From: Endozoicomonas montiporae CL-33
Lineage (GTDB): Bacteria; Pseudomonadota; Gammaproteobacteria; Pseudomonadales; Endozoicomonadaceae
DNA length: 64,000 nucleotides
NCBI RefSeq assembly: GCF_001583435.1
Contig: NZ_CP013251.1
Span: forward strand, 4,043,215-4,107,214
Reading direction: 5' to 3'
The position numbers and the translations under genes are program-made. The notes beneath the pieces are model-generated. The model did no database searches, was not told the DNA's origin, and worked only from the letters and a program-made list of their open reading frames with translations. Each line of letters starts with the position of its first letter. Positions within the stretch are counted from its first letter, which is position 1. Positions 28,183 through 37,843 of this stretch are shown here, in pieces.

Positions 28183-28983
28183 ATGACTGCTGCTGAACAA
28201 ACCATTGAAACAGGGATCACTAAACCGATCTATTCACAATCTCTGATCTGCCACCATCCAACATCGGATAACCCGGAAGTATTGAAAGGCTTTGCCCTGG
28301 CCATGCTGAAAGGTGAAGGTTACTATTCGAATGATCAGGGTCAGTCCGAGTTTTATGAAGAGCTGCTCGACGGTGAACGCATTCTGATGACAACCGTCAC
28401 AGAAGCCAGTCATACAGGCATTGCCGTGGTCACCACCAGGTCTCCAGTCAAATATCTTACCGAAGACATGGAAACCGGTACGATTGAAGAAAAAACCATC
28501 AGTCTTTTTGTAGCTGTTTCTGTTACCCGTGAAGACACCAATTTCCTGAGCCTGCTCAACAAAATTCAGTCATGGAACGACGATAAACTGCTGACGGATC
28601 GTCTGGGACAGGCAACCTTTAATGATGTCTGGGCCAATATCTCCGGCGAAAAAATGCTGCCAAATGTGGCCAGTGAATACATTTATCACAAACTCTCTGT
28701 AACATCCGAACAGCAGTCACTGATTCAGAATGCAAAATTCTTTGCCTCCAGAGTACGCAAACTCGATAGCAAGGTAGAAATTCGCAATGCCAGCAAAGGG
28801 GCAAAATTTGTTAATGCCAAAAGCTTCACCGGCTTGCTGTCATTAACCGTATCAACTGGTCATCAGATTGAGATGAGAGTACTGGGTACTCAGGCCGACT
28901 CGGAAGAAGCCGTTGCCATCCTGAAACAGGCCATGCACAAAGGTAGACAATTCTCTTTCAGCAAAGGACACACGGCAGATTAA
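28183..28983 (+). CDS. EIIA-HPr-like protein lacking phospho-histidines
   Basis: The 266-residue product starts at ATG 28183 after a GGGGGAAG Shine-Dalgarno. The C-terminal part (about residues 171-255) fits HPr: KLSVTSEQQSLIQNAKFF aligns with the phosphorylation-site helix, FVNAKSFTGLLSL with the regulatory-site segment (KSASAKSLF in E. coli HPr) and QADSEEAVAILKQAM with the last helix. The active-site His is absent. The N-terminal part (about 20-160) resembles a fructose-type EIIA (GIAVVTTRS where GIAIPH is expected; LFVAVSVTREDTNFLSLLNKI where AHLxLL is expected), again without the His. It may be a regulatory, non-phosphorylated relative of FruB-type proteins. This is my reading, not a search result. 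Confidence 0.5.
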   Translation: MTAAEQTIETGITKPIYSQSLICHHPTSDNPEVLKGFALAMLKGEGYYSNDQGQSEFYEELLDGERILMTTVTEASHTGIAVVTTRSPVKYLTEDMETGTIEEKTISLFVAVSVTREDTNFLSLLNKIQSWNDDKLLTDRLGQATFNDVWANISGEKMLPNVASEYIYHKLSVTSEQQSLIQNAKFFASRVRKLDSKVEIRNASKGAKFVNAKSFTGLLSLTVSTGHQIEMRVLGTQADSEEAVAILKQAMHKGRQFSFSKGHTAD

Positions 28984-29053
28984 TCAATCAGTCCGCGCTA
29001 TAGAGCAGGTTCTATAGCACCTTCAACAGGGAGTACCTACTGCCCTTCGGACA

Positions 29054-29081
29054 TTTGCAATACGCACAGCAGTCGTATACT
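29054..29081 (+). promoter_or_regulatory. Candidate promoter for the trp leader and trpE
   Basis: TTTGCA (29054-29059) and TATACT (29076-29081) are 16 bases apart, about 80 bases ahead of the leader peptide. Confidence 0.45.
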
Positions 29082-29163
29082 CTTTGAGCCTCGAAACTGA
29101 TCACCCTGTGTCAGCCTGATTTTACGGCTGACACGACCCAAACGACATAGCGTGGAGTCAGCA

Positions 29164-29247
29164 GTGAACCACTGTGACATGGTGCCAAACAGCCCTTTCT
29201 CCCAAGCTATCCCTTCCTGGCGATGGTCTGCCTGGCCTTGCGCCTGA
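29164..29247 (+). CDS. trpL: Trp-rich leader peptide of the trp operon
   Basis: A GTG at 29164, six bases after GGAG, opens a 27-codon frame ending PSWRWSAWPCA followed by TGA (28 codons with stop); an in-frame ATG at 29179 is an alternative start. Three Trp codons fall within six positions near the end, the signature of a transcription-attenuation leader. It lies about 110 bases upstream of trpE. Downstream, GGCCTTG (29234 on) can pair with CAAGGCT, and GGCT/AGCC can form a competing small hairpin before CCGTTTTT, but I could not build a convincing terminator. trpL is a position-based name. Confidence 0.65.
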   Translation: MNHCDMVPNSPFSQAIPSWRWSAWPCA

Positions 29248-29355
29248 AATATTCAAGGCTGATAGCCGCACTCCGTTTTTAGCAGCCCTGTGCTGACCAG
29301 CATCACCCCGAGTGATGACCGTTTCATAATAAACCGTTACTGACAAGAGACTGTT

Positions 29356-30924
29356 ATGACGCCTGAAGTGTTCGTGCGTCTGGCCCGTGAAGGATACAAT
29401 CGCATTCCCGTTACCCGGGAAATCCTGGCGGATCTGGATACACCTTTAACCACCTATCTCAAGCTGGCCAACGGCCGGTATTCCTACCTGCTGGAGTCTG
29501 TTGAGGGCGGAGAGAAATGGGGTCGTTACTCCATGATCGGCCTGCCTTGTCGCAGTGTTCTCAGGGTTCATGGTTACACAGTCACTCTGGAAACCGATGG
29601 TGAAATCGTCGAGCGCCATGAAGTAGAAGATCCGCTGGCTTTTATCAATCAGTTTAAAGAACGCTACAAAATGCCGGAGCTGCCGGAGCTGCCACGCTTT
29701 ACCGGCGGGCTGGTCGGCTACTTCGCTTACGACACCGTCCGTTATATTGAACCCCGCCTGCAACACTCCACACCCCATGATGAACTCGGAACGCCTGACA
29801 TACTGCTGATGATTTCCGATGAACTGGTGGTGTTCGATAACCTCAGCGGTAAACTGATTCTGGTCACTCACGCTGAGGCGTCCGACGAAGCTGCCCTTGA
29901 GAAAGCAGAATTCCGGCTGGATGATCTGGTTCGCCGTCTGCAAACCACCAATGTTCAGCCACCGGTTCAGGCATCACTGAATCCGGTGACCGAAGAAGAC
30001 TTCCAGTCCGGTTTTGGCGAAGCGCCTTTCAAGGCTGCTGTGGCAACCATTCGTCAGTACATACTGGCTGGCGACGCCATGCAGGTTGTGCCTTCCCAGC
30101 GCATGACCATTCCCTACGACAGCTCTCCTCTGAATCTATACCGTGCCCTGCGTAGTACTAATCCATCGCCTTATATGTACTACATGGATCTAGGGGAATT
30201 TCATGTGGTCGGCTCGTCACCAGAGATTCTTGCGCGTCTGGATAATGGCGAAATCACGGTACGCCCCATTGCCGGTACCCGTAAGCGGGGGGCAACCGAA
30301 GAAAAAGACCGGGCTCTTGAGCAGGAACTGCTGAACGACCCGAAAGAGCTGGCCGAACACCTGATGTTGATCGACCTTGGTCGAAACGACGTTGGTCGTG
30401 TGGCAGAAACCGGCTCCGTCAATCTGACCGACAAAATGATTGTCGAGCGTTACTCCCATGTCATGCACATTGTTTCTAACGTCACTGGACGTTTAAAACC
30501 GGGACTGGATGCCATTGATGTACTCAAAGCCACTCTGCCTGCCGGTACCCTCAGTGGTGCGCCCAAGGTACGAGCCATGGAAATCATTGATGAGCTGGAA
30601 CCGGTAAAGCGCGGTGTCTACGGTGGTGCAATAGGCTATCTTGGCTGGAACGGCAATATGGATACCGCCATTGCCATTCGCACTGCGGTGATAAAGGATC
30701 GTCAGCTTCACGTTCAGGCCGGTGCCGGTGTTGTGGCGGATTCCATTCCCGAACTGGAATGGAAAGAAACCATGAACAAGGGTCGGGCTCTGTTCCGCGC
30801 AGTAGCCATGGCTCAAACCGGTTTTATTCACAGCCCTGAGCGCAAACACAGCCCTGAGCGCAAACACAGCCTTGAGCGCAAACAAACAGCGCGCCAAACC
30901 ACCAGCATGATGGAGGAGAAGTAA
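29356..30924 (+). CDS. trpE: Anthranilate synthase component I
   Basis: TrpE converts chorismate to anthranilate with ammonia from TrpG, the first step of tryptophan synthesis. The 522-residue product has the N-terminal feedback-binding region ([18 protein letters not shown]), and the catalytic core with [47 protein letters not shown] and [19 protein letters not shown]. The last 30 residues are an unusual extension of three HSPERK-type repeats from an 18-bp tandem repeat. The stop is one base from the trpG ATG. Confidence 0.98.
   Translation: MTPEVFVRLAREGYNRIPVTREILADLDTPLTTYLKLANGRYSYLLESVEGGEKWGRYSMIGLPCRSVLRVHGYTVTLETDGEIVERHEVEDPLAFINQFKERYKMPELPELPRFTGGLVGYFAYDTVRYIEPRLQHSTPHDELGTPDILLMISDELVVFDNLSGKLILVTHAEASDEAALEKAEFRLDDLVRRLQTTNVQPPVQASLNPVTEEDFQSGFGEAPFKAAVATIRQYILAGDAMQVVPSQRMTIPYDSSPLNLYRALRSTNPSPYMYYMDLGEFHVVGSSPEILARLDNGEITVRPIAGTRKRGATEEKDRALEQELLNDPKELAEHLMLIDLGRNDVGRVAETGSVNLTDKMIVERYSHVMHIVSNVTGRLKPGLDAIDVLKATLPAGTLSGAPKVRAMEIIDELEPVKRGVYGGAIGYLGWNGNMDTAIAIRTAVIKDRQLHVQAGAGVVADSIPELEWKETMNKGRALFRAVAMAQTGFIHSPERKHSPERKHSLERKQTARQTTSMMEEK
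30829..30882 (+). repeat. 18-bp tandem repeat (3 units) at the trpE 3' end
   Basis: The unit CACAGCCCTGAGCGCAAA is present three times (one substitution in the third), adding [18 protein letters not shown] to the TrpE C-terminus. The unit is in frame, so copy-number change would alter length without breaking the gene. Confidence 0.95.
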
Positions 30925-30925
30925 T

Positions 30926-31504
30926 ATGCTGTTGATGATTGACAACTACGACTCCTTTACCTGGAATCTGGTGCAGTACTTTGGTGAGCTGGGAGCAAAG
31001 GTTGAAGTCCATCGCAACGACGAGATCACCATTGCACAGATAGAGAAGCTCAATCCAAAACGTATTGTCATTTCTCCCGGCCCCTGCACACCCAATGAAG
31101 CCGGGATTTCCATGGAAACCATCCGTCGTTTTCAGGGAGAGCTGCCTATTCTGGGGGTTTGCCTCGGGCACCAGAGCATTGGTCAGGTTTACGGCGGCAA
31201 CATTGTTCGCGCCCGTCAGGTGATGCATGGCAAAACTTCTCCGATTTATCATAAAAACGAAGGTGTGTTTGCCGGACTGCCCAACCCGGTAACGACTACC
31301 CGTTACCATTCCCTGATCATTGAAAAAGAGTCACTGCCAGACTGCCTCGAAGTCACCGCGTGGACGCAGTTTGATGATGGCCGTGAAGATGAAATCATGG
31401 GCGTGCGTCACAAAACCCTGCCCGTTGAAGGCGTGCAGTTCCATCCGGAATCCATCATGACCCACAACGGTCATGACATGCTGGCAAACTTTCTGAAGAC
31501 CTGA
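30926..31504 (+). CDS. trpG: Anthranilate synthase component II (glutamine amidotransferase)
   Basis: TrpG hydrolyses glutamine and feeds ammonia to TrpE; in some species it also serves folate synthesis. The 192-residue class I amidotransferase has the nucleophile Cys79 in [10 protein letters not shown] and the His/Glu pair in VQFHPESI. The GGAGGAGAA ribosome binding site lies inside the trpE end, one base before the junction, indicating coupled translation. Confidence 0.98.
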   Translation: MLLMIDNYDSFTWNLVQYFGELGAKVEVHRNDEITIAQIEKLNPKRIVISPGPCTPNEAGISMETIRRFQGELPILGVCLGHQSIGQVYGGNIVRARQVMHGKTSPIYHKNEGVFAGLPNPVTTTRYHSLIIEKESLPDCLEVTAWTQFDDGREDEIMGVRHKTLPVEGVQFHPESIMTHNGHDMLANFLKT

Positions 31505-31518
31505 TTAGAGCAACCATT

Positions 31519-32553
31519 ATGACTATAAAAGAAGCGATTTCACTGGCAGTCCGAAACCTCGACCTGAGCCGTGACGACATGATTGATGTGATGCGCGACA
31601 TCATGTCCGGCCAGTGTACCCAGAGCCAGATTGGTGCGTTCCTGACCGCCATGCGCATGAAGAGTGAAAGCATCGAGGAAATTACCGGCGCCACCACCGT
31701 ACTGCGGGAAATGGCCACTCACGTCAATGTCAGCGCTGACCACCTGGTTGATATTGTGGGCACCGGTGGCGATGAAGCCCAGCTGTTTAACGTATCAACG
31801 GCTTCTTCCTTTGTGGCAGCAGCAGCAGGCGCTCATGTTGCCAAACACGGCAACCGTGGTGTATCCAGCTCCAGCGGTAGCGCCGACCTGCTGGAACAAA
31901 GCGGCGTGAACCTGAATATTTCTCCGGCTCAGGTAGCCCGCTGCATTGAAGAGGTCGGTGTAGGCTTTATGTTTGCACCTGCACACCACGCGGCTACAAA
32001 AAATGTCGCCATTATCCGCAAAGAGCTTGGTGTTCGAACCTTTTTCAATATCCTTGGCCCCATGTCCAATCCGGCAGGCGTGCCTAATCTGGTCATTGGT
32101 GTGTTCACCCGTGAACTGTGCCGACCTATGGCAGAAGTACTGAAAGAACTGGGTAATAAACACGTTATGGTGGTTCATTCCCAGGACGGTCTGGATGAAA
32201 TCAGCATAGCCAGTGAAACGTTTGTGGCGGAACTGAAAGACGGACAGATCTCAGAATTCACCATTAAACCGGAAGACTTTGATATCAAATCCCAGAGTCT
32301 GATCGGACTGAGTGTTGAAAACTCCACCGAATCTCTGGAGCTGATCAAGAATGCTCTTGGCAAGCGCGACAATGCCAATGCCAGAAAAGCCGCAGATATG
32401 ATTGCCCTGAATGCCGGTGCAGCCATCTACGTTTCGGGAGTGACCCAAACCATCGCCCAGGGTGTTGTTATGGCACAGGATATCATTAGCAGTGGCCTGG
32501 CTCTGGAAAAACTGCAGGAACTGTCCATCTTTACTCAGGCACTGGCTGAATAA
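31519..32553 (+). CDS. trpD: Anthranilate phosphoribosyltransferase
   Basis: TrpD joins anthranilate and PRPP. The 344-residue product has [24 protein letters not shown] (PRPP-binding), [18 protein letters not shown] and the Mg-binding acidic residues near [11 protein letters not shown]. It follows trpG by 14 bp. Confidence 0.98.
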   Translation: MTIKEAISLAVRNLDLSRDDMIDVMRDIMSGQCTQSQIGAFLTAMRMKSESIEEITGATTVLREMATHVNVSADHLVDIVGTGGDEAQLFNVSTASSFVAAAAGAHVAKHGNRGVSSSSGSADLLEQSGVNLNISPAQVARCIEEVGVGFMFAPAHHAATKNVAIIRKELGVRTFFNILGPMSNPAGVPNLVIGVFTRELCRPMAEVLKELGNKHVMVVHSQDGLDEISIASETFVAELKDGQISEFTIKPEDFDIKSQSLIGLSVENSTESLELIKNALGKRDNANARKAADMIALNAGAAIYVSGVTQTIAQGVVMAQDIISSGLALEKLQELSIFTQALAE

Positions 32554-32579
32554 CAGGCCGGGGATAAGCAGGAGAGTTT

Positions 32580-33383
32580 ATGTCTACACCAACCATTCTC
32601 ACGACGATCGTCGAACGCAAGTTTGAAGAGATTGCTGAACGACAAAAATCGTTAGATATCGATGACGTTATTGCCAAAGCCCGGGCTGCAGAGCCTGCTC
32701 GTGGTTTTGCCAAAAGCCTTGAACGCCGATCCTCTGAAGGTCAGGCGGGCATTATTGCCGAAATCAAGAAAGCGTCCCCCAGCAAAGGCGTGATCCGGGA
32801 AGACTTTCATCCGACAGAGATTGCCAGAAGTTACGAGCAGGCCGGCGCCAGCTGTCTGTCGGTTCTGACTGATCAGGATTTCTTTCAGGGTTCAGAGCAA
32901 TACCTTCAGGAAGCCCGCGACGCCTGCTCACTACCGGTTTTACGCAAAGATTTCATGGTGGATGTGTGGCAGATCTACGAATCCCGTATGCTCGGTGCCG
33001 ACTGCGTTTTGCTGATTGTTGCCTGCCTGACCGACGAGCAGCTGGTTGAAATGAGCAGTGTTGCGCTGGATCTGGGCATGGACGTACTGGTTGAGGTACA
33101 CGGTGCCGATGAACTCAAACGCGCACTGCCACTGGAAGGCACCTTGCTTGGTATTAACAACCGTAACCTGCACACCTTTGAAGTAACACTGGATAATACC
33201 TTTGAGCTGTTACCTTTAATTCCTGCCGGTCGTAAAGTGATTACCGAGAGTGGTATACATACCGTTGAAGACGTAGATGCCATGTTTGCGAAAGGGGTCA
33301 ACAACTTCCTCGTTGGTGAAGCCTTTATGCGACAGGATAATCCCGGAGAGGGGCTGAAGGCCTTATTTGGACATCAGCTCTGA
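32580..33383 (+). CDS. trpC: Indole-3-glycerol phosphate synthase
   Basis: TrpC closes the indole ring from CdRP. The 267-residue TIM barrel carries [60 protein letters not shown] and NFLVGEAFM. It is monofunctional, not fused to TrpF. It starts 26 bp after trpD behind AGGAGAG and is the last gene of trpEGDC. Confidence 0.98.
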   Translation: MSTPTILTTIVERKFEEIAERQKSLDIDDVIAKARAAEPARGFAKSLERRSSEGQAGIIAEIKKASPSKGVIREDFHPTEIARSYEQAGASCLSVLTDQDFFQGSEQYLQEARDACSLPVLRKDFMVDVWQIYESRMLGADCVLLIVACLTDEQLVEMSSVALDLGMDVLVEVHGADELKRALPLEGTLLGINNRNLHTFEVTLDNTFELLPLIPAGRKVITESGIHTVEDVDAMFAKGVNNFLVGEAFMRQDNPGEGLKALFGHQL

Positions 33384-33406
33384 TTAATTCATTTTGACCA
33401 GCTTTT

Positions 33407-33441
33407 CCGAGCTGACTGCCTAAAGAGTAAAGTCGGCTCGG
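33407..33441 (+). terminator. Hairpin after trpC
   Basis: CCGAGCTGACT pairs with AGTCGGCTCGG (11 bp with one G-T pair) over a 13-base loop, 24 bases past the trpC stop. The T-run is weak. Confidence 0.6.
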
Positions 33442-33468
33442 TTAAGTCATGAAATCTATACATTTCAG

Positions 33469-34011
33469 CTACTTCACAACACCACAAGCTATTCTGGCAC
33501 CGCCACCACCCATAGGTGGGTTGTCAGAATAGTTATCGCCTCCTGCATGAATCATCAAAGAACGCCCTTTCACTTCAGACAGCTTTAAACGTCTTGCCAC
33601 TACCGGTGATTTGGCAAACCCTTTGTCATCAACCACCAGAACAGGAAGGTCACCTCTGTGTCCGTTACCTTCAGGTCCGGCGTGCCGACCCGTATTGTCC
33701 GGATCGTAATGACCACCTGCCGCCAGCGCTGCTACCATCTTGCCGTCTTTCTCTCCCGGATCGCACGACGGGTTTTCATGAACATGGAAACCGTGCTCTC
33801 CGGGTACCAGATCATAAAGGTCAGGGGTAAACTGAAGTCCTCCTGACACATCTTCCAGAGTAATAGTCCCGATTTCCGGCCCGATACCGTCCGGCGACAC
33901 CTGATTCATGACTACCTGCACCGAGTTATCGGAAGAACAACCTGTCAAAATAGCGGCCGCGAGCAACGAAGCTCCCAGCGTTAAAGACAGACGAATCTTA
34001 GTAATTTTCAT
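33469..34011 (-). CDS. sodC: Lipoprotein-type Cu/Zn superoxide dismutase
   Basis: SodC dismutates superoxide in the envelope. I start at ATG 34011, 30 bases inside the longest frame, because it opens a clean lipoprotein signal (MKITKIRLSLTLGASLLAAAILTGC, lipobox Cys at about residue 25). The metal ligands are visible: HGFHVHE, then HYDPDNTGRHAG with the bridging/zinc His residues, GHRGDLP, and a C-terminal copper His in SLMIHAGGDNYSDNP. Cys residues in NPSCDP and IACGV form the conserved disulfide. It is about 180 residues, normal for bacterial SodC, and convergent with trpC. Confidence 0.95.
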   Translation of the reverse strand: MKITKIRLSLTLGASLLAAAILTGCSSDNSVQVVMNQVSPDGIGPEIGTITLEDVSGGLQFTPDLYDLVPGEHGFHVHENPSCDPGEKDGKMVAALAAGGHYDPDNTGRHAGPEGNGHRGDLPVLVVDDKGFAKSPVVARRLKLSEVKGRSLMIHAGGDNYSDNPPMGGGGARIACGVVK

Positions 34012-34142
34012 AATCTGACTCTTTGTTAAGACTACCTGCAAATATAGCCAGCCACGAACAGAGTTCCCAATGAAATTTCAACCATCAGCCATACCCCGGC
34101 CTGAACTATGCTAATGCTGCTTTTAACGGATGAACCGCGAAT

Positions 34143-34246
34143 GTGAAACCTTTGTACCTGACTGCACGACGGTTGATGACTGTTTCCATCGCTGCCACTC
34201 TGGCTGCTTCTATCGCTGCCATTTCCCTGTCAGCAGCCCCTTTATA
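34143..34246 (+). pseudogene. Orphan signal-peptide start, cut by IS4
   Basis: GTG at 34143 opens MKPLYLTARRLMTVSIAATLAASIAAISLSAAPLY, a textbook signal peptide, reaching exactly the left edge of the IS4 element. Across the insertion the frame would run into the 160-bp repeat at 35896. No downstream continuation of a secreted protein is visible to 36474. It is either a truncated gene or a chance frame. Confidence 0.45.
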
Positions 34247-35893
34247 CTCGATGCTGCAGTTTTACCTAAACAAGTAACGTATTTATCTCGATTCTAAGCT
34301 GCATCTAAAAGTTTAAACTTCCGGGCGTGTGCTTTGAGTGAGTCAGTTGCCTTTTGTTCTCCCAGGTCTCTACCAGCCATATGCCTGCTCGACTCCCGCT
34401 TGGGCAAAGTATGCTCTAAGGCTAAGGCCAGAGCCTTAAGCTCGGTATCTGGATCTTCCGATTCAACCACTGATTTCACCGTAGCAAGCAAGGCTTCTGC
34501 ATTGAGGCGTTCGATCAGACAGCCTGCGGGCATTCCGGCCTGTTTGTTTTTCAGTAGGACGAATTGCTCAGGGTGCAGTAACAGCATGTGTTCGCACAGC
34601 AGGCTCAGGATCACGCCGCGCTGCGATCCGTCAGCACCTTGCTGTTTGCTCAACCTGTTCCAGCCACAATGAGCTTTCCAGTCTTGAATGAAAACCTCGA
34701 CCAACCACCTCAAGGTGTAAATCCTGGCTATGTCGGTATGCCGCCATGACATATCTGAAGCCACCAGATAGCGATAATCCTCTTCACCCTCATACTTCAG
34801 GGCAATAACAAAACGTCTTTTCCCATGAGCCTTAACATACAGCCGAGCAGCCAGCATCGTGACCTGCTCTTCTTTGCCACCGCGTATTATGAGTTGAGTT
34901 TCAGCGCCTTTCTGGCGCGAAAAGTAAGCTTTGAGAGTCGCTTCCGAGTGGGTTTCGGTTGGATACTTTCTGATTCGAGCGCAGTTGGCTGACAACCTGG
35001 GCTCCGCCTGTTATTTCCGCAGCCTTATCCATAAAGTCTCCTGTGCCATACAGTGCATCAGCGAGAATTGCTTTGATCGTAATGTTGGGAAACGAATCAA
35101 CAAATTCTTGCAGCATAACCAGCGTCAACGACTGCATGGTGGGGTAACGAACATGATCTGGCTCAGGACGGTTCGGTCGTTCTTTTTTCTGAATGCCTTG
35201 CTTCCTGAGCGCCTTGTCTTTCTTCCTCCATGCAGATAACTCAGGGTCAGGAATATAAAAGCGAAACCCTACTGGAAAGGTAGCTACTTCAGTAACGAGC
35301 ACCATAAACACCAGTTCCTGCCCATTAAAATAACCACCTGTTGATTTGTCTTTTATCTTATGGGCACCGTCGATTTTTGAAGTCCTTTTAGTGCGCTTTT
35401 TTCCTGTATCGTCGATAGCAAGGGTTCCACTTTGTATTCCATAGCGTAGAAGAATATTTCTGACGCTGGCCTGTAGCAGGCTTTGCCATGCAATTTCTGC
35501 TTGATAAAACATCCAGCACAGACGGGTCGCTTTGAATCTGCCTAAGCTTCTGCGCTCAAAAGCAGCCCAGTTAATAGTTTTAGTTACCACGATTCCCATG
35601 ATAAAAACGCCCAGTGCCACTTTCTGGGATCTACTCAACTGCGCAGAGGAATTGATGGACTTGAGCGAATCATTCAAAGCATCCAGAAAGGCAGTGACAA
35701 CGGGTAATGGGCGAATTAGCAAGATACGACACTTGACGGTTATTAAGTTCCTATGAGATCTTACCTCCAACCTGCTGCTGTGGCTATGATGGAATCTCGC
35801 AAGGCTTGAATTCGGAGCTGCAGTAGTAGTCTGCTCTTATGCCACCCTGCCATTTCCTGCTCTCCCTCAAATATCAAAAACTGCAGCATCGAG
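34247..35893 (-). mobile_element. IS4-family insertion sequence, 1,647 bp
   Basis: Inverted ends CTCGATGCTGCAGTTTT (34247-34263) and its complement (35877-35893) are flanked by a 5-bp target duplication TTATA (34242-34246 and 35894-35898). The right copy of TTATA overlaps the first bases of the 160-bp repeat copy 2, so the IS jumped into that repeat's edge. Confidence 0.9.
34294..35770 (-). pseudogene. IS4-family transposase, frameshifted
   Basis: The N-terminal frame (34901-35770) contains LAIDDTGKKRTKR and KAILADALYGTGDFMDKA (two catalytic Asp). A frameshift near 34950 transfers the rest to 34294-34995, with YTLRWLVEVFIQDWKAHCGW, the Y-(2)-R-(3)-E signature of IS4 transposases. Joined, the protein would be about 490 residues, normal for the family. 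The terminal repeats and target duplication are intact, so the inactivation is recent. Confidence 0.85.
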
Positions 35894-35895
35894 TT

Positions 35896-36055
35896 ATACC
35901 AATTCCGTTTTCTAAATATGACCATGAGCAAGCCAATCCAAATCGCTGGGCAAGGAAGAACGACGAGTAATAGCTGGCTATTGCGAGGAGTTCTGACGCA
36001 GAACCAGCGGTTTGGAATGGCTGCGCAATTCATGTTTAGAAGACGGAATTGGTAT
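35896..36055 (+). repeat. 160-bp inverted-repeat element, copy 2
   Basis: Full-length copy with ATACCAATTCCG and CGGAATTGGTAT ends. Its left end overlaps the IS4 target duplication. The stretch from here to 36474 contains no gene I can support. Confidence 0.9.
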
Positions 36056-36474
36056 TACCTGATCATCAACAACCCAATAAATTCCAGTTAGGTAGAACGG
36101 CTGATCCTCAGCGTATTCAACAAGGCTCTTTATATGTTTCAGGGGGTGTGTTTCAGGGGGCTACGACCGAAGACTGAATTTTTTCTGAAAAAAATGCTCT
36201 GTAGGCCAGAGAATTTAGCAGCTACCAGCGAGCTTTTTGATATTTTTCTACCAACCTTCCGGAATCCATAAAGAGCCACCGGCAAATACACCGACCCTAT
36301 GCCCGACGGCACTGCAAGACAGTTCAGTTTTGTCATGGATGCCCGATCTGTGATCACCTCTCCCACTTTTCCACAACAATTAGAACCGGGATGGCATGAA
36401 ATCAGGGGGCTGGCGTGTTAAAAACGATGGCAGAATTTATTATGACGTGGTCGCCTGATTGCACCTGCTAATCG

Positions 36475-37107
36475 TTAGCGGGTACCAAACACCACCATGG
36501 TTTTACCCTTGACCGAAATCAGCCCCTTGGACTCAAGATCTTTCAACACCCGCCCAACCATTTCGCGGGAACAGCCAACAATCCGGCCTATTTCCTGCCG
36601 TGTAATTTTTATCTGCATACCGTCCGGATGGGTCATGGCATCCGGTTGCTTACACAGCTCCAGCAGGGTGCGGGCAACACGACCACTGACGTCCAGAAAA
36701 GCCAGATCACCCACCTTCCGGGTTGTCTCCTTCAGCCGGTTAACCAGCTGGCCCGATAACGACAACAGCAACTCAGGGTCTTCCCGGATCAGTTCATGAA
36801 ACTGATCAAAGCTGACTTCCGCCACTTCACAGGCAGACCGCGCCTTGATCCAGGCGCTTCTTGGTGCCTGACTGTCATCAAACAGACCCATCTCGCCAAA
36901 ATACTGACCGGGATTCAGATAAGTCACAATCATTTCGCGCCCGTCATTATCTTCAATAACAACAGACACCGTGCCTTTGATGATGTAGTAGATAGCCGTT
37001 GAGGCTTCACCGGCACAGAGAATTGTGCTCTTGGGCTTGTAGTTCTTGCGTTTTCCGACGGACAGAAGCTTTTCTATCCTGCTATCTGACTGCGCAATCA
37101 TGGTCAT
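36475..37107 (-). CDS. crp: CRP/Vfr-type transcription regulator
   Basis: The 210-residue protein is a cAMP receptor protein: N-terminal cyclic-nucleotide fold with the phosphate-binding cassette FGEMGLFDDSQAPRSAW (about residues 70-86), a long dimerisation helix, and a C-terminal helix-turn-helix TRQEIGRIVGCSREMVGRVLKDLE that reads the TGTGA-type site. Length and motifs match E. coli CRP and Pseudomonas Vfr. The gene is divergent from an OsmC-family gene, as crp and yhfA are in enterics. Confidence 0.95.
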   Translation of the reverse strand: MTMIAQSDSRIEKLLSVGKRKNYKPKSTILCAGEASTAIYYIIKGTVSVVIEDNDGREMIVTYLNPGQYFGEMGLFDDSQAPRSAWIKARSACEVAEVSFDQFHELIREDPELLLSLSGQLVNRLKETTRKVGDLAFLDVSGRVARTLLELCKQPDAMTHPDGMQIKITRQEIGRIVGCSREMVGRVLKDLESKGLISVKGKTMVVFGTR

Positions 37108-37308
37108 TATACTCTTCCAGACTTTTGTTCTAGTTATCCTGATAAAGAGAAGTAGCCGTTACGACTCTCAGGCTTGACTGGTTCGCGTCATTTTTTTCCT
37201 ATACCCTTCGCAGACAGCCTTTGATTAGCGAATTCAAGGTACACGGAGTTTAACGTGTTCTCAGCCGTTTTACATCCGGTTTAAAGCCTTCATTTAAGGG
37301 ATATTACA

Positions 37309-37719
37309 ATGCAAGCTCAGGTTAAATGGGTTGGCGATGATCGTTTTCTGGGTCTCACCGACAGTAACAACTCCGTGATCATGGACGCGCAGCCAGGTGA
37401 CAAATCAGCCCCTTCTCCTATGGAAATGGTTCTGATGGGTGTTGGCGGCTGTTCATCGGTTGATGTCGTGAGTATTTTGCAAAAATCGCGCCAGAATGTG
37501 GCAGACTGCAGAGTCGAGATTAAAGCTGAACGTGCCGATGCCGTTCCTGCCATCTACACCAAAATTCATCTGCACTTTGTAGTGACAGGCAAAGATATTA
37601 AAGAAGCTCTGGTTAAGCGCGCGGTGGATCTGTCTGCCGACAAATACTGCTCGGTTTCCATCATGCTGGGTAAAGGCGGGGTTGAAGTCACTCACAGTTA
37701 TGAGGTGATTGACGCCTGA
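37309..37719 (+). CDS. yhfA: OsmC/Ohr-family protein (YhfA-like)
   Basis: The 136-residue product has the two redox Cys positions of OsmC-family thiol peroxidases (GGCSSVDVVSILQK near residue 48 and DKYCSVSIML near 115) and ends HSYEVID. Its position divergent from crp matches yhfA of enterics. The family reduces organic peroxides; YhfA's own substrate is not settled. Confidence 0.88.
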   Translation: MQAQVKWVGDDRFLGLTDSNNSVIMDAQPGDKSAPSPMEMVLMGVGGCSSVDVVSILQKSRQNVADCRVEIKAERADAVPAIYTKIHLHFVVTGKDIKEALVKRAVDLSADKYCSVSIMLGKGGVEVTHSYEVIDA

Positions 37720-37748
37720 TCATCGGGCTTAGAATAGTAGCAATGCTG

Positions 37749-37826
37749 CATCCGTCATCTCCGCGAAGGCGGAGATCCACTGTTCACGGTGGGTTCCCGC
37801 CTGCGCGGGAACGACAACAGGATGTT
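37749..37826. repeat. REP-like palindromes of the CGTCAT...GGAGATCC type
   Basis: CATCTCCGCGAAGGCGGAGATCC and GGTTCCCGCCTGCGCGGGAAC are two adjacent GC-rich palindromes between yhfA and hinT. A degenerate relative (CGTCATTCCTACGAAGGTGGGAATCC) is at 42375. Such repeats are common in many proteobacteria. Confidence 0.8.
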
Positions 37827-37843
37827 TTTACCTGCTACTCCCC

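Noticed and set aside
29248..29355. Rho-independent attenuator hairpin before trpE
   Set aside because: Small stems exist (GGCT/AGCC before a T5 run, TGCTG/CAGCA, ATCAC/GTGAT) but none gives a convincing terminator, so no terminator is annotated even though the leader peptide is.
33516..33846. Plus-strand frames inside sodC
   Set aside because: Antisense to a gene with all Cu/Zn SOD metal ligands.
36139..36366. 75-codon minus-strand frame between repeat copy 2 and crp
   Set aside because: No recognisable motif and no clear ribosome binding site. It might be a worn IS piece, but I cannot support it.
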